64,000 nucleotides of DNA from Craterostigma plantagineum (GCA_027422505.1 JAPQWV010000328.1:124001-188000); one strand, 5' to 3'; numbered from the stretch's first letter, positions 20,346 to 32,862 are shown. The notes: generated from the sequence alone by a model not told the origin. A program made the numbers and translations.

Positions 20346-21600
20346 AGTACATGGTTTCTGCCTACAGCAGTACCTTACTCACGAAATAAACGGGTTTCTG
20401 GGCACTCCCTTCTTCCTTCACTAGCACGGAGCTAACCGCGTAGTCGCCTATGGAGAAATACAGCATTAGTTCTCCCACTGCTGGCTTTGTCAGAAGGGGC
20501 GTGTCGTGAAGGTATTTCTTTAGTTTTTCGAAGGCTTGTGGCATTCATCGGTCCACTCAAACTGCTTATTGTTTCGGAGCACTCTGAAGTATGGGAGGCT
20601 CCTTTTCGCCAAGTGGGAGATGAATCGATTGAGGGCCGTTAACCTCCCTGTTAGCCTTTGGACCTCCTTGATTCCTTGCGGAGGTTGCATTTCCAGGATA
20701 GCCTTCACTTTAGTGGGGTTAACTTCAATACCTCGCTGCGTCACCATATATCCCAGGAACTTCCCGGACCTCACATTGAATGCACATTTTCTGGATTGAG
20801 CTTCATCCCACTCCCTCTAATTGCTTCAAACGTTTCCTCCAGGTCCCTGGTGTGATCTGCCAAGTGCACTGATTTCACGAGCATGTCGTCTACATAGACC
20901 TCCATGTTTCTCCCCAGTTGCTGTTTGAATACCTTATCCACCATTCGTTGATATGTAGCTCCCGCATTTTTCAGTCCGAACGGCCTTCGGACATACCCAT
21001 AGGTCCCCCCGGGGGGAAAAAACAAAATTTGTCAAAATCCTCTGGCTCCAAGCTGACTTGGGGATACCCTTGGTAAGCATCCCTCATGCTGAGGACTTCA
21101 CATCCTGAGGTGGAGTCCACCAGTTGGTCTATCCGAGGTAATGGGTAGTGATCCTTTGGGCAAGCTTTGTTGAATCCCAGAAGTCGATACACATCCTCCA
21201 TTTTTCATTCCCCTTCTTTACAAAGATAGCAATGGCCAGCCACACCGGAAATTGGAGCTCCTGTATGTGACCCGCTTCGAGCAACTTGTCCACCTCTTTC
21301 TTCAATACCTGCGCTCTCTCTGCTCCACAGGATCTGAGCCTCTGCTTGACAGGTCAACTCCCGAGCAGGACCTTCAGCTGGTGCGTAGCAATATTCCGAT
21401 GAATCCCCGTCATGTTCTTTGGCGAAAATGCGAATAAGTCCGCATTTTTTTGCAGACATCCCACCAGCTCCTTCGTGTCCCCCAGGGATGTCCCTTGGTG
21501 GTTTTTCCCGATTGGCCCGAGTATAACTCGACGTCGAGTAGTTCCTCATCCGGTTCTGGTTGTATACTTGAAGGTCCGCCTCCTTCGACCTTGCTCCTTT
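20346..21600 (-). pseudogene. Tat-like gypsy reverse transcriptase
   Basis: Motifs in order: DKLLEAGHIQEL, a CIDF-type motif, YGYVRRPFGLKNAGATYQRM, then the catalytic EVYVDDMLVKS (about 20880), FLGYMVTQRGIEVNP, LTGRLTALNRFISH and PVYFVSKVLL. The YVDD box is intact, but the coding strand is cut by frame changes near 20520, 20771, 20971 and 21205, so no continuous enzyme is encoded. Confidence 0.85.
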
Positions 21601-21709
21601 TATCTCGCGCGCTACCCTGTCGGACGACCTCCTTATCCCTTGACACCGTCTTTATCTCATTGGCATAACACTGCCAGGAGCTCCGCAGATCTCCCGAGAT
21701 CTCCCTTAC

Positions 21710-22150
21710 CTACTCACCTAAAGGGAATTTAATCTTAAGATGGTAAGTAGAGGGAATGGCCCCGAACTCGTTGATGGCGGGTCTTCCTAGGATGACATTG
21801 TAGGAAGAGGTGATATCAACGATCAGGAAATTGATCATTTTTACTATCCGGACGGACTCTTTTCCCATCCCAACGGGCAGTGTTATTTCTCCCATAGGTT
21901 GTATCCCCGGTCCTCCAAATCCGTAGAGCGCCGTGGAGACTGGGGGGAGCTTCGTTCCCAAATCCATCTTTCTGAAACAATTCAGGAATATGATGTCCGC
22001 GGAGCTTCCTCCGTCAATGAAGACCCTGGATATGTCATATCCTGCAATATCCGTGGTGATGACTAGGGCATCATTATGTGGCCTGGTAATGTGCACTTCG
22101 TCTGCTGGCCCGAACTGTACGTTTGCCATGGTTTCCGTATGCCCCACCAA
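21710..22150 (-). pseudogene. Tat-like gypsy aspartic protease
   Basis: A 146-codon frame includes the active-site region RVFIDGGSSADIIF (DGGS rather than the common DTGS), a YGFGG flap-like motif and SSYNVILGRPAINEFGA. It is one of the better preserved domains in the window. It lies between gag (22300 upward) and RT on the same strand. Confidence 0.85.
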
Positions 22151-22299
22151 CCCCCAAGGCTGTGGATTGCTGATAGTTGTACGCTTGTTTTTCTGGCTCT
22201 GTTGGAATCTCCCCCACTTGGTCCTCCCACTATGATGAGGATGGGGGCCCTTGCCGGTCCTGGAGCTCCTCTGTTTGGAGGTGGTGGTGGTGGTTTATC

Positions 22300-23910
22300 C
22301 TTATTGAATGCGGACCCTGGTCCAGGACCTTGGCGAATGAACTCCTTCAGATGTCCTGCTTGGATAAGTCTCTCTATTTCATCCTCAGATGATAACAATT
22401 GTTAGTATGATGTCCGTACTCATTATGATATCCACAGTACAAATTAGAATGGGGTTTTGAAGGCCCTGAAGTTCCCGTAATAGGCTTCCTCATCGCATGG
22501 TGCCTTCCCACCAGGCTCAAGATCCCCTCGGGGTTATTGCATAGAGGTGTGAACCTCCGTGGACCTCTGGGTTGGGTTCCCCAGGGCTCCCTTTGATGAG
22601 GCCATGGCAATGGTCTCCCCGGTCCGAGGTTTTTAGCGATTCCTTCTTTCTTGGGCGTGGTCGCCTGCTTTTCTTCTTATGCTTTAGCCCTTTTACTTTC
22701 CTCTAAGTTGATGTATTTATCTGCCCTTAGCAACAGGTCTTCGAACGATTGAGGAGGCTTCTTAGAGAGGGATGCAAAGAAATCCCCGTCTCGGAGTCCG
22801 TTGACTAAGGCACTCACCTTGACGGATGGGGTCGCCGTTGGCACCTCAAGAGCGGCATGTTGAACAGGCTTATATATGCACGGAGCCCCTCGTTTTCCCC
22901 CTGCCTCACCAAAAATAGTGACATGTCAGATTTAGGTTGCTTTCGGGCACTAGCAAATTGTGTTATGAACATGAGTTGAAATTCCTCGAAGGTCTTAATA
23001 GATCCCAGAGCCAGTTGACTGAACCACTGTCGTGCGGCCCTGACCAGAGTGGTCAGGAACACTCTACACTTGACACCATCGGAAAAATCATGAAGCAAGA
23101 CTTTGTTCTGAAATCGTAGTACGTGGTCGACTGGGTCCGTGGTTCCATCATATTCGTATGGCAACTGTTTGAAGGAGGAGACTTCTCCTACTAACAGCTA
23201 CTTCGCGAACGGAGTCCCAGCTATGAGTCCTTCTCCTAAGCGGGGCTGAATGGTGCGGCTTCGCACCCCATCCACGACATGCTTGAGGTCCTCGAGCTGA
23301 CTTCGCAGCTCCTTCTCTTTCTCTGCCCACACATCCTCCTTCGCTTTCGAGCGGCGCTCGGCTCGCTTTCTCCTCCTGGGATTTCCAGCCTTCTTGTGTT
23401 CCTGGGTGGTTCACTAGCGGAGCTAGTGGAGGGATTTCCCCTCGGCTTTGTTCGGCTCTTCCTCCTCAGTATGAGCTTGCCTTTCTATTTCGGTCGTTCT
23501 TCGGTTCGCCTAGTGACTCCAGGGAGTTCCCAGTCTCTTCGCGGCTCGCTCTCTGACTCTGACTGCCTCCTGGGGGTCTCCCAAGGCTCTGGCTGTGATG
23601 CCGGGGACCTCATGTCTGCCTCATTTTCATCGGTTACTTCCGTAAATCGACCGTCCACTTGTTCCGTCCTGACCGGTAATTGAGCTTTTCGTCGCTGTCT
23701 TCGTTTCCTTCGTCTTTCTGCTAGCATCGTGCTGATGGTGTTGCACATCAGGAGATCCAACTGTGCGGCGGTTAAGGTGATGGGTGATTCCGGCGCTACC
23801 GTTACAGGGACAACCTCTGGAATGGCCGGTTGTTCTTGGCGGTTTCCTTCTCTTGCTTCCACAAACTGCGGATCTAAGTTCTTTTGTATCGAGGGGTCTT
23901 CTTCCATCGA
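22300..23910 (-). pseudogene. Tat-like gypsy gag
   Basis: A start at 23910 (MEEDPSIQKNLDP) is preferable to the longer frame opening at 23991. The first part is charged (LAERRRKRRQRRK, SESESEPRRDWELP). The capsid core follows (PYEYDGTTDPVDHVL, ARQWFSQL, FEEFQLMFITQFASAR, 22814-23164). Near 22400-22440 there is a CHHC knuckle CGYHNEYGHHTNNC (CX2HX4HX4C) typical of Tat Gag. Frame breaks near 23164-23485 and 22610-22814 disrupt it. Confidence 0.8.
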
Positions 23911-24348
23911 TTCCTTTAGCCTTTTGTTTTTGCGAAAAGAGAGAGTAATGACCTTAACACAACTTCGCACACTATTCGCAAGGTTGCTCAAAACAGTAAC
24001 ACCATATACAAACGCACATGGGAAACATCACATAAGAAAATTCATCCTTTCCGACTCTAATCTCAGATAAGAATTTTAGTACATAGAAACATCGTAAACA
24101 GCCATGGGAAACATCACATAACCAGTTGCACCAATAAAGCCAAAGCCAAACTAGATATGCTGGAAACATCTGGCCAAAACAAGTGGGGAAAAACACAATA
24201 AAGAGAAGTTTTTTTTATATATATATACAAATTTACCGAGTTACCAGAGGCGAGAGACAGCAACCGGTGGACCCACGAATCAATGGCGGATTTCCATGCC
24301 TGCTTGAATCTCCTTCGTGAGACTGTGGGACCCATTCGGAAAGTAAAT
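23911..24348 (-). other. Upstream region of Tat-like element with an exon-like block
   Basis: No LTR or PBS is found here, so the element's 5' end is missing. CATGGGAAACATCACATAA occurs twice (near 24018 and 24102). At 24245-24335 on the minus strand an ATG-initiated, 31-codon block (MGPTVSRRRFKQAWKSAIDS then WVHRLLSLASG) ends at a GTAACT donor-like site. It could be the first exon of a host gene or chance coding. Confidence 0.35.
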
Positions 24349-24720
24349 TGACACGCTCGAATACTAGCAAATGTACTAGGTCGTGCAAGTAGTAAAACGG
24401 ACGAAGTCCGAGTATCGATTCACGAAGACAGCTCGATTAATTGTAAGATAATATTCCTAATTTTATTTAGACTGAGGGAATTTTTATAGTTTTAAAGATT
24501 TCATTAGAAGAGATAAAAGACGCAAATAATAAAATTATCCCAAATAAAATGATGAGAATAAAGTAGTTGACAGCGACATGATCAAGCCACATGCTCGGCC
24601 CTAAACACTTAATGCTACGAAAGACTGCTTTGTTGTCATCAGAGACCGTTCATCTTCTCTAAAATCATTAAATGCTACGCAAGACTAAAGACTGTTGGGA
24701 TGTCGTTCTACTGAAAAAAA
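24349..24720 (-). mobile_element. LTR terminus of Athila-like type (fragment)
   Basis: From 24349 the sequence TGACACGCTCGAATACTAGC, AGTAGTAAAACGG and GTCCGAGTATCGATTC has the layout of the reversed LTR ends at 37690-37810 and 62500-62640 (short arms around a cgaaTACT...AAGTGTAC block and a GAGTATCGA box). It suggests the 3' end of a minus-strand LTR. The other end was not located. Confidence 0.35.
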
Positions 24721-25590
24721 GGAATAAAATCAACCATAGAATGGCACGTCAGCATTTTTGCATCGCAGAGCAGCCCAACACCCAAATTCATCGCACCTAG
24801 ACACGCGAAAATAATTCACAAATTAAATAAAATACTTCCCTGCAATCTGATTGGCTGGGGAGGCTTGCATTTCTGACGTGGCTGCACCAGGGGAGACCCT
24901 ATTCTACGTATATTTATATATATATATATATGTGTGTGTATATATATAGAATTACCTAGCCCATTCCAATTAAATTATCAAAATCTATTAATATTCGATA
25001 TTTCAATAATTCTATAAGCATAAACGAATTATATTTTATTAATAATGTTGATGTTAATTTAAATTATTTAATAACTTAACAAATTAATTTGTTAATTGTA
25101 ATATCTCTCCATAATATTTTACTTCTATTTCACATTTTATGACCAATCATATCTATATATAATAATAACAATAATTTTATTTCAAAGATTATATATCTAA
25201 GCATGGTTTTACTGCAAATAAAATTAGTAGTAAAAAGATGTATATTTACATTTTATCAAATTTATATTGTTGAAACAACTTATTTAATGTTCAAGGAATC
25301 ATTATGCGATATGTATGCAATCATCATAAATATATAGAATATTTTTTATTTTTGTAGGTTATCAAACACCTTAACGATCAACACAACAATGTGGGAATCA
25401 AAAGAGGTTTACCGTGTGAAATACCTTAGGTGCGTCTTTTGTGCGTGTTCTTGGCTTGGGAGCATTGTAGCGGCGCTTTTCTCAAATGATATTTTTATAT
25501 GATTTAATTTAAACAAAGATAGGGTTTTGGCTCGGGAGCACTAAAGCCCTGCCGTTACTTCTATTTTACATTATCCTTTTATTTTCTTAG
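24721..25590. other. AT-rich region without recognised genes
   Basis: It includes a TA/TG microsatellite at about 24907-24950. No frame or transposon domain is supported. At 25425-25560 the phrase TTGGCTTGGGAGCA / TTGGCTCGGGAGCA occurs twice. Confidence 0.5.
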
Positions 25591-25599
25591 TTTAATTTA

Positions 25600-26011
25600 G
25601 GTGAACCTACATAAAAATACACTTTTTTATAAAAAATTTGCAAGTCAGTACCTCTGTCAACATTTTTTATATATATATAAGTACCCGTTTGACTATGTGT
25701 ACTTTTTTCTCAGTCGTGACGTACCTTTTATATGTGTATTATGTACCACGTCACGCGTTTATATGGTACACATATACGTATCTATATGGTACCTTAATGT
25801 GTTCTATGATGTACCATTCACTGTATTATGTACCACAATACGTTACTATATGGTACCTAAATGTGTTATATGATGTACCTCGCGGCGGATCAGGTACCAA
25901 TGTGTAAAAAAAAATTTCTAATAGGTACCTACCTAGATATAAAAAAAAAACACTGACAGGGTATTGACTTCCAAGTTTTTATACAAATGGGTATTTTTCT
26001 GTAGATTCTCC
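25600..26011. mobile_element. MULE-type MITE with perfect 9-bp target duplication
   Basis: The 412-base element is bounded by tttaattta at 25591-25599 and 26012-26020, identical. Its ends are inverted: GGTGAACCTACATAAAAATAC at the left versus GGAGAATCTACAGAAAAATAC from the right on the other strand, and the similarity continues inward about 80 bases (TATAAAAAATTTGCAAGTCA versus TATAAAAACTTGGAAGTCA). There is no transposase. The centre is a GTACC/GGTAC-rich minisatellite. Confidence 0.9.
25712..25885. repeat. GTACC/GGTAC palindromic minisatellite inside the MITE
   Basis: Units such as ATTATGTACCAC (25738 and 25825, 87 bases apart) alternate with TATATGGTAC and ATGATGTACC, giving closely spaced inverted GTACC/GGTAC pairs that could fold into several hairpins. 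Confidence 0.8.
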
Positions 26012-26040
26012 TTTAATTTATTGTTATTTTATATTCCTTT

Positions 26041-26349
26041 CATCACCAAATCACTATTTCTTAAGCTAGATTATATGGTAGTCCCTAGTCGTGTTGTTCT
26101 TCCGAGCTCGATACTTTAAAATCTTCCGCATCTACACTATTATTATTGATACGTGTACATGCATATTGATCATTAGTTAGTTCCTCATTGTTTCTCGTCT
26201 ACTTGTGCATTCGCATTGTGGAATAGCTTGTTAGACAACAGCATGATCACTTGACAATAAGTGATGGCATCCATGTTTTCTGAAGTGGCCCCGATATGGA
26301 TGTATACTGAGTTATATAACTGATGACCTAAATGTTGACTATAATCTTC
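26041..26349. other. Flank of SIRE-like element 2
   Basis: No supported gene. A minus-strand 64-codon frame (26185-26379) has no recognised motif and may be part of, or next to, the LTR. Confidence 0.3.
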
Positions 26350-27010
26350 AGGTAACATTGAACCTAACATAGAACGCATAGCGGAAATGATGAAGAACTT
26401 AGTAAAGAAACACGATTGACACGAGCTTTAAAATTATGCAGCAAGTTTACAACACTTGCTGCGTGCCTTCGGAGCAAAATTCAACTATTAAAAATGGATT
26501 GCAAAAAATCAAGCCTAGAAAAGAAAGAATCTTATGATCCTACCAAACTACAAAATCCTACGATTTTTGCAAAACATACTCGGCTAAAACAATAAATATG
26601 CGGCTCTCATTCGCTCAAAGTTGATGCGTGCATCGCTCGATATAACTCGTGTGTTACGCTCGTTGTCGCTCAAAAGTTACTACATCAAAACTCTTCGTAT
26701 GCAACTCAAAAATCTACTTATTGTATTGGCCGATCCCATATCTTATTGCCTTATTTACCCATGATCTTCATAGCTTCTACCTTTGGTAAATGCAATCTCC
26801 TATTTCGGGCATGTAAGACAAGATCCGATACGATCTTCATATCTACTATAGTTGGTTAGTGGACACCACTTATTTTGGGCCTGAAAGACAATCTTTTTCC
26901 ATATCTTTGACATTAACAAAACCCGTGCACCTCCACTTAGCCTAGCCCACCAGCAGCTTCAATCGTCCTGACTTCTTCTTCTACATCATCTCTCCATTTT
27001 TAGGAAGGAA
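26350..27010 (-). mobile_element. Probable 3' LTR of SIRE-like element 2
   Basis: It lies just beyond a purine tract (minus strand ATGGGGGAGATTC, 27011-27023), a placement and sequence typical of SIRE elements. The interior is rich in GAGCGA/TCGCTC words. Exact termini and a partner LTR were not found, so the extent is approximate. Confidence 0.4.
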
Positions 27011-28009
27011 GAATCTCCCCCATAATTTGACGTTCCAGAACTGATGTTGGAACAGAAGTTGAATGAAAAGTTTGTGCAACATTTGACGTTCCTCGTCAAA
27101 TGACTCGATACTATAAAAAATCAGTGCAGAATTGAATTTCCAAAAACTCCCCCTGAACGCAAAAAGATACTAAACCAAAAAATCAGTATGGTTAGACCAA
27201 AAATAATAGAATAGTTATCATACTATATAAAATACTAAAGATTAGTATAGCCATCCGAGGTCCAAAAATTAAATCTGCATATATACAAACATTAGGCAGT
27301 CAATCAAACAGGCAAACATATCAGAGAAGCAAATCACATGCACATAAACATAAAAACTCAATCAAGCATGCAAAATATCAGAAGAGAAGATCAGGATTGC
27401 ACTTAAACACAAAAAAAATCAGGCATGCAAAAATCAAAGAGGATCATAAGTGCATACTCTCAAGATTTCTGCATTCTCATTCAGCTTCTTCAGAAACGTC
27501 CTCTGCATTCTCCTATTCAGCTTCTTCAAAAAAGTCCTTTGCATTCTCCTATTCACCTTCTTATTCTGAAATCCTAGACTTTTCTGTTCGACACCTTTAA
27601 CTCAATTTCCTTTCATTTTTGGCCCTTTTCACCTTAGATATTGATATGAATTATTGTGCACAGCCCTTATTTCCTAAATATCAAGGTTTGGCTTTTTGTC
27701 GCAAATAATACATCGTCACCGCGAATGCATTGTACCTAGGGAAACTTATTATCAAAATTTATATCTTGAAAAAGGTTTATGAGCAAGCTTTTTGCAAGGG
27801 ATTCGGTCATTTCAGAAAATGGTCAAGGTGAGTGGAATCTTTTCACAGAATAACAGACATTAAATCAAATATCAAGACAGTAACAATCAAGTGCGACATA
27901 TGCTATGTTGATCAAATGTGGGACCAAGATTCAGACTCTGATGCATACCTATGGACTTTTTCAGGTCCGAAACCTTTCAAAATGCAGTGCTTTCACAAAT
28001 ATATCATCT
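27011..28009 (-). other. 3' untranslated region and PPT of SIRE-like element 2
   Basis: The polypurine tract is at 27011-27023, with a second GGGGGAGTTTTTGG on the minus strand near 27150. A 42-base repeat pair built on GCATTCTCCTATTCA(G/C)CTTCTT occurs at about 27470-27565. No open gene. Confidence 0.45.
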
Positions 28010-29420
28010 AATTGATGCTTAGTATCTACATGCTCTATTCTAACTAACTATTTTTCGACCATATCTCTCAGAAAATGATGCCTAATATCTATATGCTTGG
28101 TACGCAAATGTTGAAAAGTATTCTTAGAAATAATGATCGCACTTAGATTATCACAATACAAGAGAACGGACTCACACTCTAAGCCATAATCACATAACAT
28201 ACTATTCAACCACATAAGGGTACAACAACTACCTGCAGCTACATATTTAGACTCATTCATAGAAAGTGAAACACAATTCTATTTCTTACTATACCAAGAT
28301 ACTAGATTATTACCTAGGAAGAAACAGCCGCCACTTGTGCTCTTGCGGTCATCTTCGTCACCTGCCAAATCAGCATCGCTATATCCTACAGGATTCGTGT
28401 TAGTATCCTTCGAAAACCATAAACCTAAACTACACGACCCACTCACGTATCTTAATATTCTCTTCACAGTATTTAAATGGAAATTTTTGGCTCAGCCTGA
28501 TATCAAGCACTAACACAAACACTATACAAAATATCAGGTCTGCTCGCTGAAAGATATAATAAACTGCCTATCATGGAGCGATACAATATGGGGTCAACAT
28601 TCTGTCCAACATTATTTTTGCTTACCTTTTGTGTTGAACCCATCGGTTCGCATTGTCTAGCCCGAATTTCTTCACTGTGTTCTTCGCAAATTTTACCTTG
28701 AACGTGAAATACCGTCGCTGCTTTGCTTAATCTGCAGTCCTGAGGTTTGCTCACCAATCATACTCATTTCAAGCGTAGAATTCATAGCTTGTACGAATTG
28801 GTCTAACATGGATCGAGAACTAGAACCGAAGACTATTTCATCTACATAAATCCAGGCTACTAAAATATTGAAACCAACTCTTTTTACAAAGAGTGTTCGA
28901 TCGGACGGCGCGCGAACCTAAATTTGAGTAGAAACGTAGTCAACCTACCATACCAAGCTCGAGGCGCCTGCTTAAGGCCATAAAGCGCTTTCTACAACTT
29001 AAAGACATGATTAGGAAAATGTGGATCTTCGAAACCTTTCGACTGCTCACCATATACCTCTTTATCTATTTATCCATTAAAAAGCGCACCTTTAACATCC
29101 ATTCAATGCAAGGTAATGTCAGCCAACATGCAATAACAAGCAATAATCTAATTGATTCAAGTCTAGAATCGGGGTCAAATGTCTCATCAAAATCAATTCC
29201 CTTTATTTGTGTATAGCGTTGGGCATCTAGATGCGCTTTATTCCTAACTACTCTACCATTCTCATCGGACTTATTCTTAAAATCCAGTTAGTGCCTATGA
29301 CATTAATGTCTTTCGCCCGTGGAACGAAGGTCCACACTTGGTTTTTATCGAATCGTAAAAGTTCCCCTTGCATGGCATTGATTCAAAATCTGTCCTTGAG
29401 TGCTTCAAGAACGTTTTTAG
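28010..29420 (-). pseudogene. SIRE-like element 2 RT and RNase H
   Basis: Minus-strand pieces: degenerate RT (RNKARLDAQRYTQIKGIDFD near 29200, then stop-rich), MIGSLLYLSASRPDILYS (28503-28757), MKRILRYVSGSCSLGLW with GYSDADLAGDEDDRKSTSGG (28279-28467), and RNase H VLLYCDNLSAIIISKN and TKHIDIRHHFLRDMVEK (28048-28260). The order matches copia RT-RNase H. Stops and frameshifts throughout, more decayed than the other copia copies. Confidence 0.8.
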
Positions 29421-29599
29421 GCTCAATTTCAAAAATAAAGCAGTTATAACCTACCTCATTGTACATTGAATTCAAGCATACATTTTGTACCATAGATTTG
29501 TAGTCCTTCTGTGGCTTGTCCCTAGTCCTTCGTCCTACGTTCAGTTCTCTAATGATCAAGTCAGTGAGATGGTCTTTTTCTAGATTTTTTACGGAGGGT

Positions 29600-30620
29600 C
29601 TCATCGAACTTCGTTGGGTCCTTCATCAGTAGTCTGTTCAGGTGCAGATGTTGAGTCTGGTGTTGGCTCAACATTTCCTCCACATTAGCTTATGTTTTTA
29701 CCAACAGCTTGGATAATATCTGTAATATCAACTTGTGGAGCATTTCTGCTAAGGTCAGAAGAGTCGTCAAACACTCTATTCATAGATTTCAATCTCAGAT
29801 TATAAACATGATATGCACGACTGTTCGAAGAATAACCCAAGAAGATGCACTTATCACTTTTCGAATCAAACTTAGTCAAGTATTCACGATCGTTAAGCAT
29901 TAGCAATAATGCCCAAGAACATGGAAATAATTGACAGTCGGTTATTTCCCTTTCAACAATTCGTACAAAGTTTGCTTAGTACCATGCCGAAAATAAACAC
30001 GATTCGAAATATGACATGCAATATTCAAAGCTTCAGCCCGAAACTTTTTTGAAATATTCTTAGATTGCAACATCACACGAGCCATCTCATGTAATGTTCT
30101 ATCCTTTCGGCCACCCCATTTTGTTGCGGTGTGTTAGGAGAAGAGAACTCATGAATTATCCATTTCTTATCACAAAACTCATTAAAGGACTGATTTTCAA
30201 ACTCCCTACCACGATCAGACCTAATGCGAAATATAGGAGCACAGAAATTATTCTTAATCATAGCACGTAAGTTTTTGAAGAAATCGAACGTTTTGGATTT
30301 TTCCCTAAGGAAGAAGATCTATGCATATCTAGAATAGTCATCAACGAGCACATAAAATTACTTTCTACCACCAATGTTGTCTACTTCCATGGAACCCATC
30401 AAATCCATATGAATCAATTGAAAACAATGAGCAGTTCTGAAATGTTTGAGCAAAATGTTGGTCAATATTATGACTCGCATGTAGTTGCATACCCTTAAGA
30501 CATGACTCACAAATAACCTTACCAAACTTCTTAAGCTTCAGAATGTCTCTGATCACCTTATGTTTGATAAGCTGCTCCAAAATTCGGTAGTCCATCTGGC
30601 CAGTTTTTAATACCAAAGTA
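29600..30620 (-). pseudogene. SIRE-like element 2 integrase
   Basis: The core shows FYVLVDDYSRYA (near 30350), RIRSDRGREFENQSFNEF and the Glu region PNTPQQNGVAERIEHY (30073-30261). The C-terminal part has EYLTKFDSKSDKCIFLGYS and AYHVYNLRLKSMNRVFDD (29685-29906). All three catalytic acidic residues are visible, but frames are interrupted between the blocks. Confidence 0.8.
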
Positions 30621-31091
30621 TGACATCGTCTTCAGCTTTTGATAGCTGGCACACGTCCTTTGATACGGATTTATCGCCGACCAGATAGCAACTATTGCTA
30701 GACCTTTTCTCTGCCATAACACAAACACTTTTGCTGTTAAAAACTTCACAACATTCCTTATTGAATCTTTCTCGAGGTCATCATCGCAAAGCTGGGTTAT
30801 GCTAATCAAATTAGCCACAAGCCCGTCGACATGTAGAACGTTGCTTAGCTTCGGGAAGTCACGCACATTTAGTTTGCCGTGACTGAGAAGCCGTCCTTTT
30901 GCACCGCCTCCAAACGTCACAGATCCACTACTCAAGGGCGTATAGTCAATAAGGAACTCCTTGGTACCCGTCATGTGGCGTGAACATCCACTATCGAAGT
31001 ACCATGAACCTGTCACGTTAGCTCGCAAAGAAGTACAGAAAACATTACATTTAAGTATGGACATCTCTACCCAAATGTTTTTAGATGTCAA
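30558..31091 (-). pseudogene. SIRE-like element 2 protease region
   Basis: A 177-codon frame carries the copia aspartic protease motif WYFDSGCSRHMTGTKEFL, then GSVTFGGGAKGRLLSHG and VLHVDGLVANLISITQLCDD. The last part of the frame is out of register with the pre-integrase sequence, which signals a frameshift near 30780. Confidence 0.8.
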
Positions 31092-31215
31092 AACAACAGT
31101 ATGATCACCAGAGTTTGAAGGAGCATCAACTAAATTTCTCCAGACAAACTTTTCAACGCTGATTTCTCAATGTTGAGCAGAATGTTGGACGACATTTCAG
31201 TCAACATAGATTTCT

Positions 31216-32499
31216 TCAAAAAATCACCCCTGTCAATTTCCAGCTGAAAGGTTTAATATGTTCAGGCTGCGAACAATGATGGCATTTGAAAGATCTATTC
31301 TTAGGCTTACTGGCAGCATGCTTGGTGTCTTCCTTGACAAAGAGATTAGTTCGATCGTTTGCAACATGATTATGATCATCAATAGTATACTGTGAATTAA
31401 ACATAACCTTGTTTGTCAAAAGTACCTAATTATAGTACCTCATCAACGATCGATTACCTTTATTCAATTTCGTAAAAGTTTTGTCGGCATTGTCGTCTTG
31501 CTTTTGAAGTTTGTCGATTTTTTATCCTTTCTTGTCAGCAAGGTTTCCATCTTGTTCATTCCTATAAGGAGACTGTCGATTATCTTCTCACTTTTCTCAT
31601 CTTCCTCGGTCAAGGCCTTCACCATCTTCTTCAGTTCAGCATCTTATGTTTTTCCTTCGAATACTCAGCGGATAGCAGTTTGAAGGTATCATCCCTCTGG
31701 ACTTCGTCACAAGTATCATTTTTCATACCTGCATGATTAGAACTCACAAGATTGACTGGTATCTGTGCTAGCTGAGACTCCTCATACACGGTACTTCATC
31801 TTCATCATCGGAAAGGTCCACCCAAAGAGCTTTTCTGCGCTTGCGAAGGGTACTGCCACATTCGTTTCCTTAATGACCCCACCCTTCACACACATGGCAT
31901 TGCACAGTCTCCCATTTGATATTTGTTTTGTCCATTTTGTTGCGTTTAAAGAACAGCGGAGCAAAAGTCGGTTCTTTTGCATTCTGGCCTTTCTTGAATG
32001 TTTGGCCAACATTTGGTTCAACCTTCTATTTCATGAACTTATTGAATTTTCTCACGAGCATAGCCATATTCTCATCATTGTCAAAATCATCCTCAGATTG
32101 AGAATCTGAGGGCTAACTGACTAGACCAAGGCGTTTGCCCCGAGAAGCTCTTTTTTTGACTTGGTTGGTCTCGTAGTTCTTCATGATGTTCATCAAGGAG
32201 TTGAAATCCATCCTGGATAGATTGCGTGCTTCCTTGACCGCTACCTTCATGTTATACTTTTCAGTTAGAGAATGTATTGCTTTACAATTAAGTACCTTAT
32301 TAGAGATCGGGTCTCCCAAGCTAGCACACTCGCTTGAAATGGTCAGAAGTTTTCCAAAGTGGTGATGTCCTCGTCTTCTCTCATTCGGAGATTCTCAAAC
32401 TGGTTGTCGAGGAGTCGAAGTTTGGTCTCTCTAGCACTCGCATCTCCTTCATAGTACCTTTGGAGCATTTCCCACGCACCTCGAGCAGTAGTGAAATTT
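31216..32499 (-). pseudogene. SIRE-like element 2 gag, cut by insertion
   Basis: From 32499: ARGAWEMLQRYYEGD, RLLDNQFENLRMREDED, then NLSRMDFNSLMNIMKNYE, and near 31240-31290 a damaged knuckle (CHHCSQPEHIKPF). It begins abruptly at 32499, where the plus-strand LTR at 32500 starts, so the N-terminal half, leader and 5' LTR have been separated by that insertion and are not in the window. Confidence 0.75.
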
Positions 32500-32860
32500 T
32501 GTATGATTCTAAACATAATGTAGAATATATGTTTAGTTGTGCTTTGATTTCATTAGCTGACCTTGTAATTAGGGGCTTTATTTGTATTTGTCCTTAGATT
32601 AGGACTTAACTTGTATGTATACCCAGTTTGTTTGGTATAAATACTAGTGTAACCATTGCTTAATAAAGAAAATTAGTCAATTGATCCCAAGGGCTGTCAA
32701 TCCAATTTCTAGAGAGAAACAATAAGTATTTTCTCTCACTGATCGAAGTTCTCTCTAGCATTCTTCAACTTAGTTTTTCGATCGAATATCAATGCCAATT
32801 ATTCAAGTCGAATTACTTAGGAGTCTAGGATCATAGGAGTTGATGATCGATGACCTAACA
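32500..32860 (+). mobile_element. 5' LTR of plus-strand SIRE-like copia (361 bp)
   Basis: It runs from TGTATGATTC to GACCTAACA and is followed after two bases by the PBS. It is homologous to 13153-13617. TATA box TTTGGTATAAATAC lies near 32630-32643. It inserted into the gag of SIRE-like element 2; AATTT (32495-32499) would be the left target duplication, but the 3' LTR is lost so it cannot be confirmed. Confidence 0.85.
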
Positions 32861-32862
32861 AT

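Noticed and set aside
24907..24950. TA-rich stretch as a promoter
   Set aside because: It is a simple TA/TG microsatellite with no gene downstream.
25601..25907. 90-codon Tyr/Val/Cys-rich frames
   Set aside because: They are translations of the GTACC minisatellite in the MITE.
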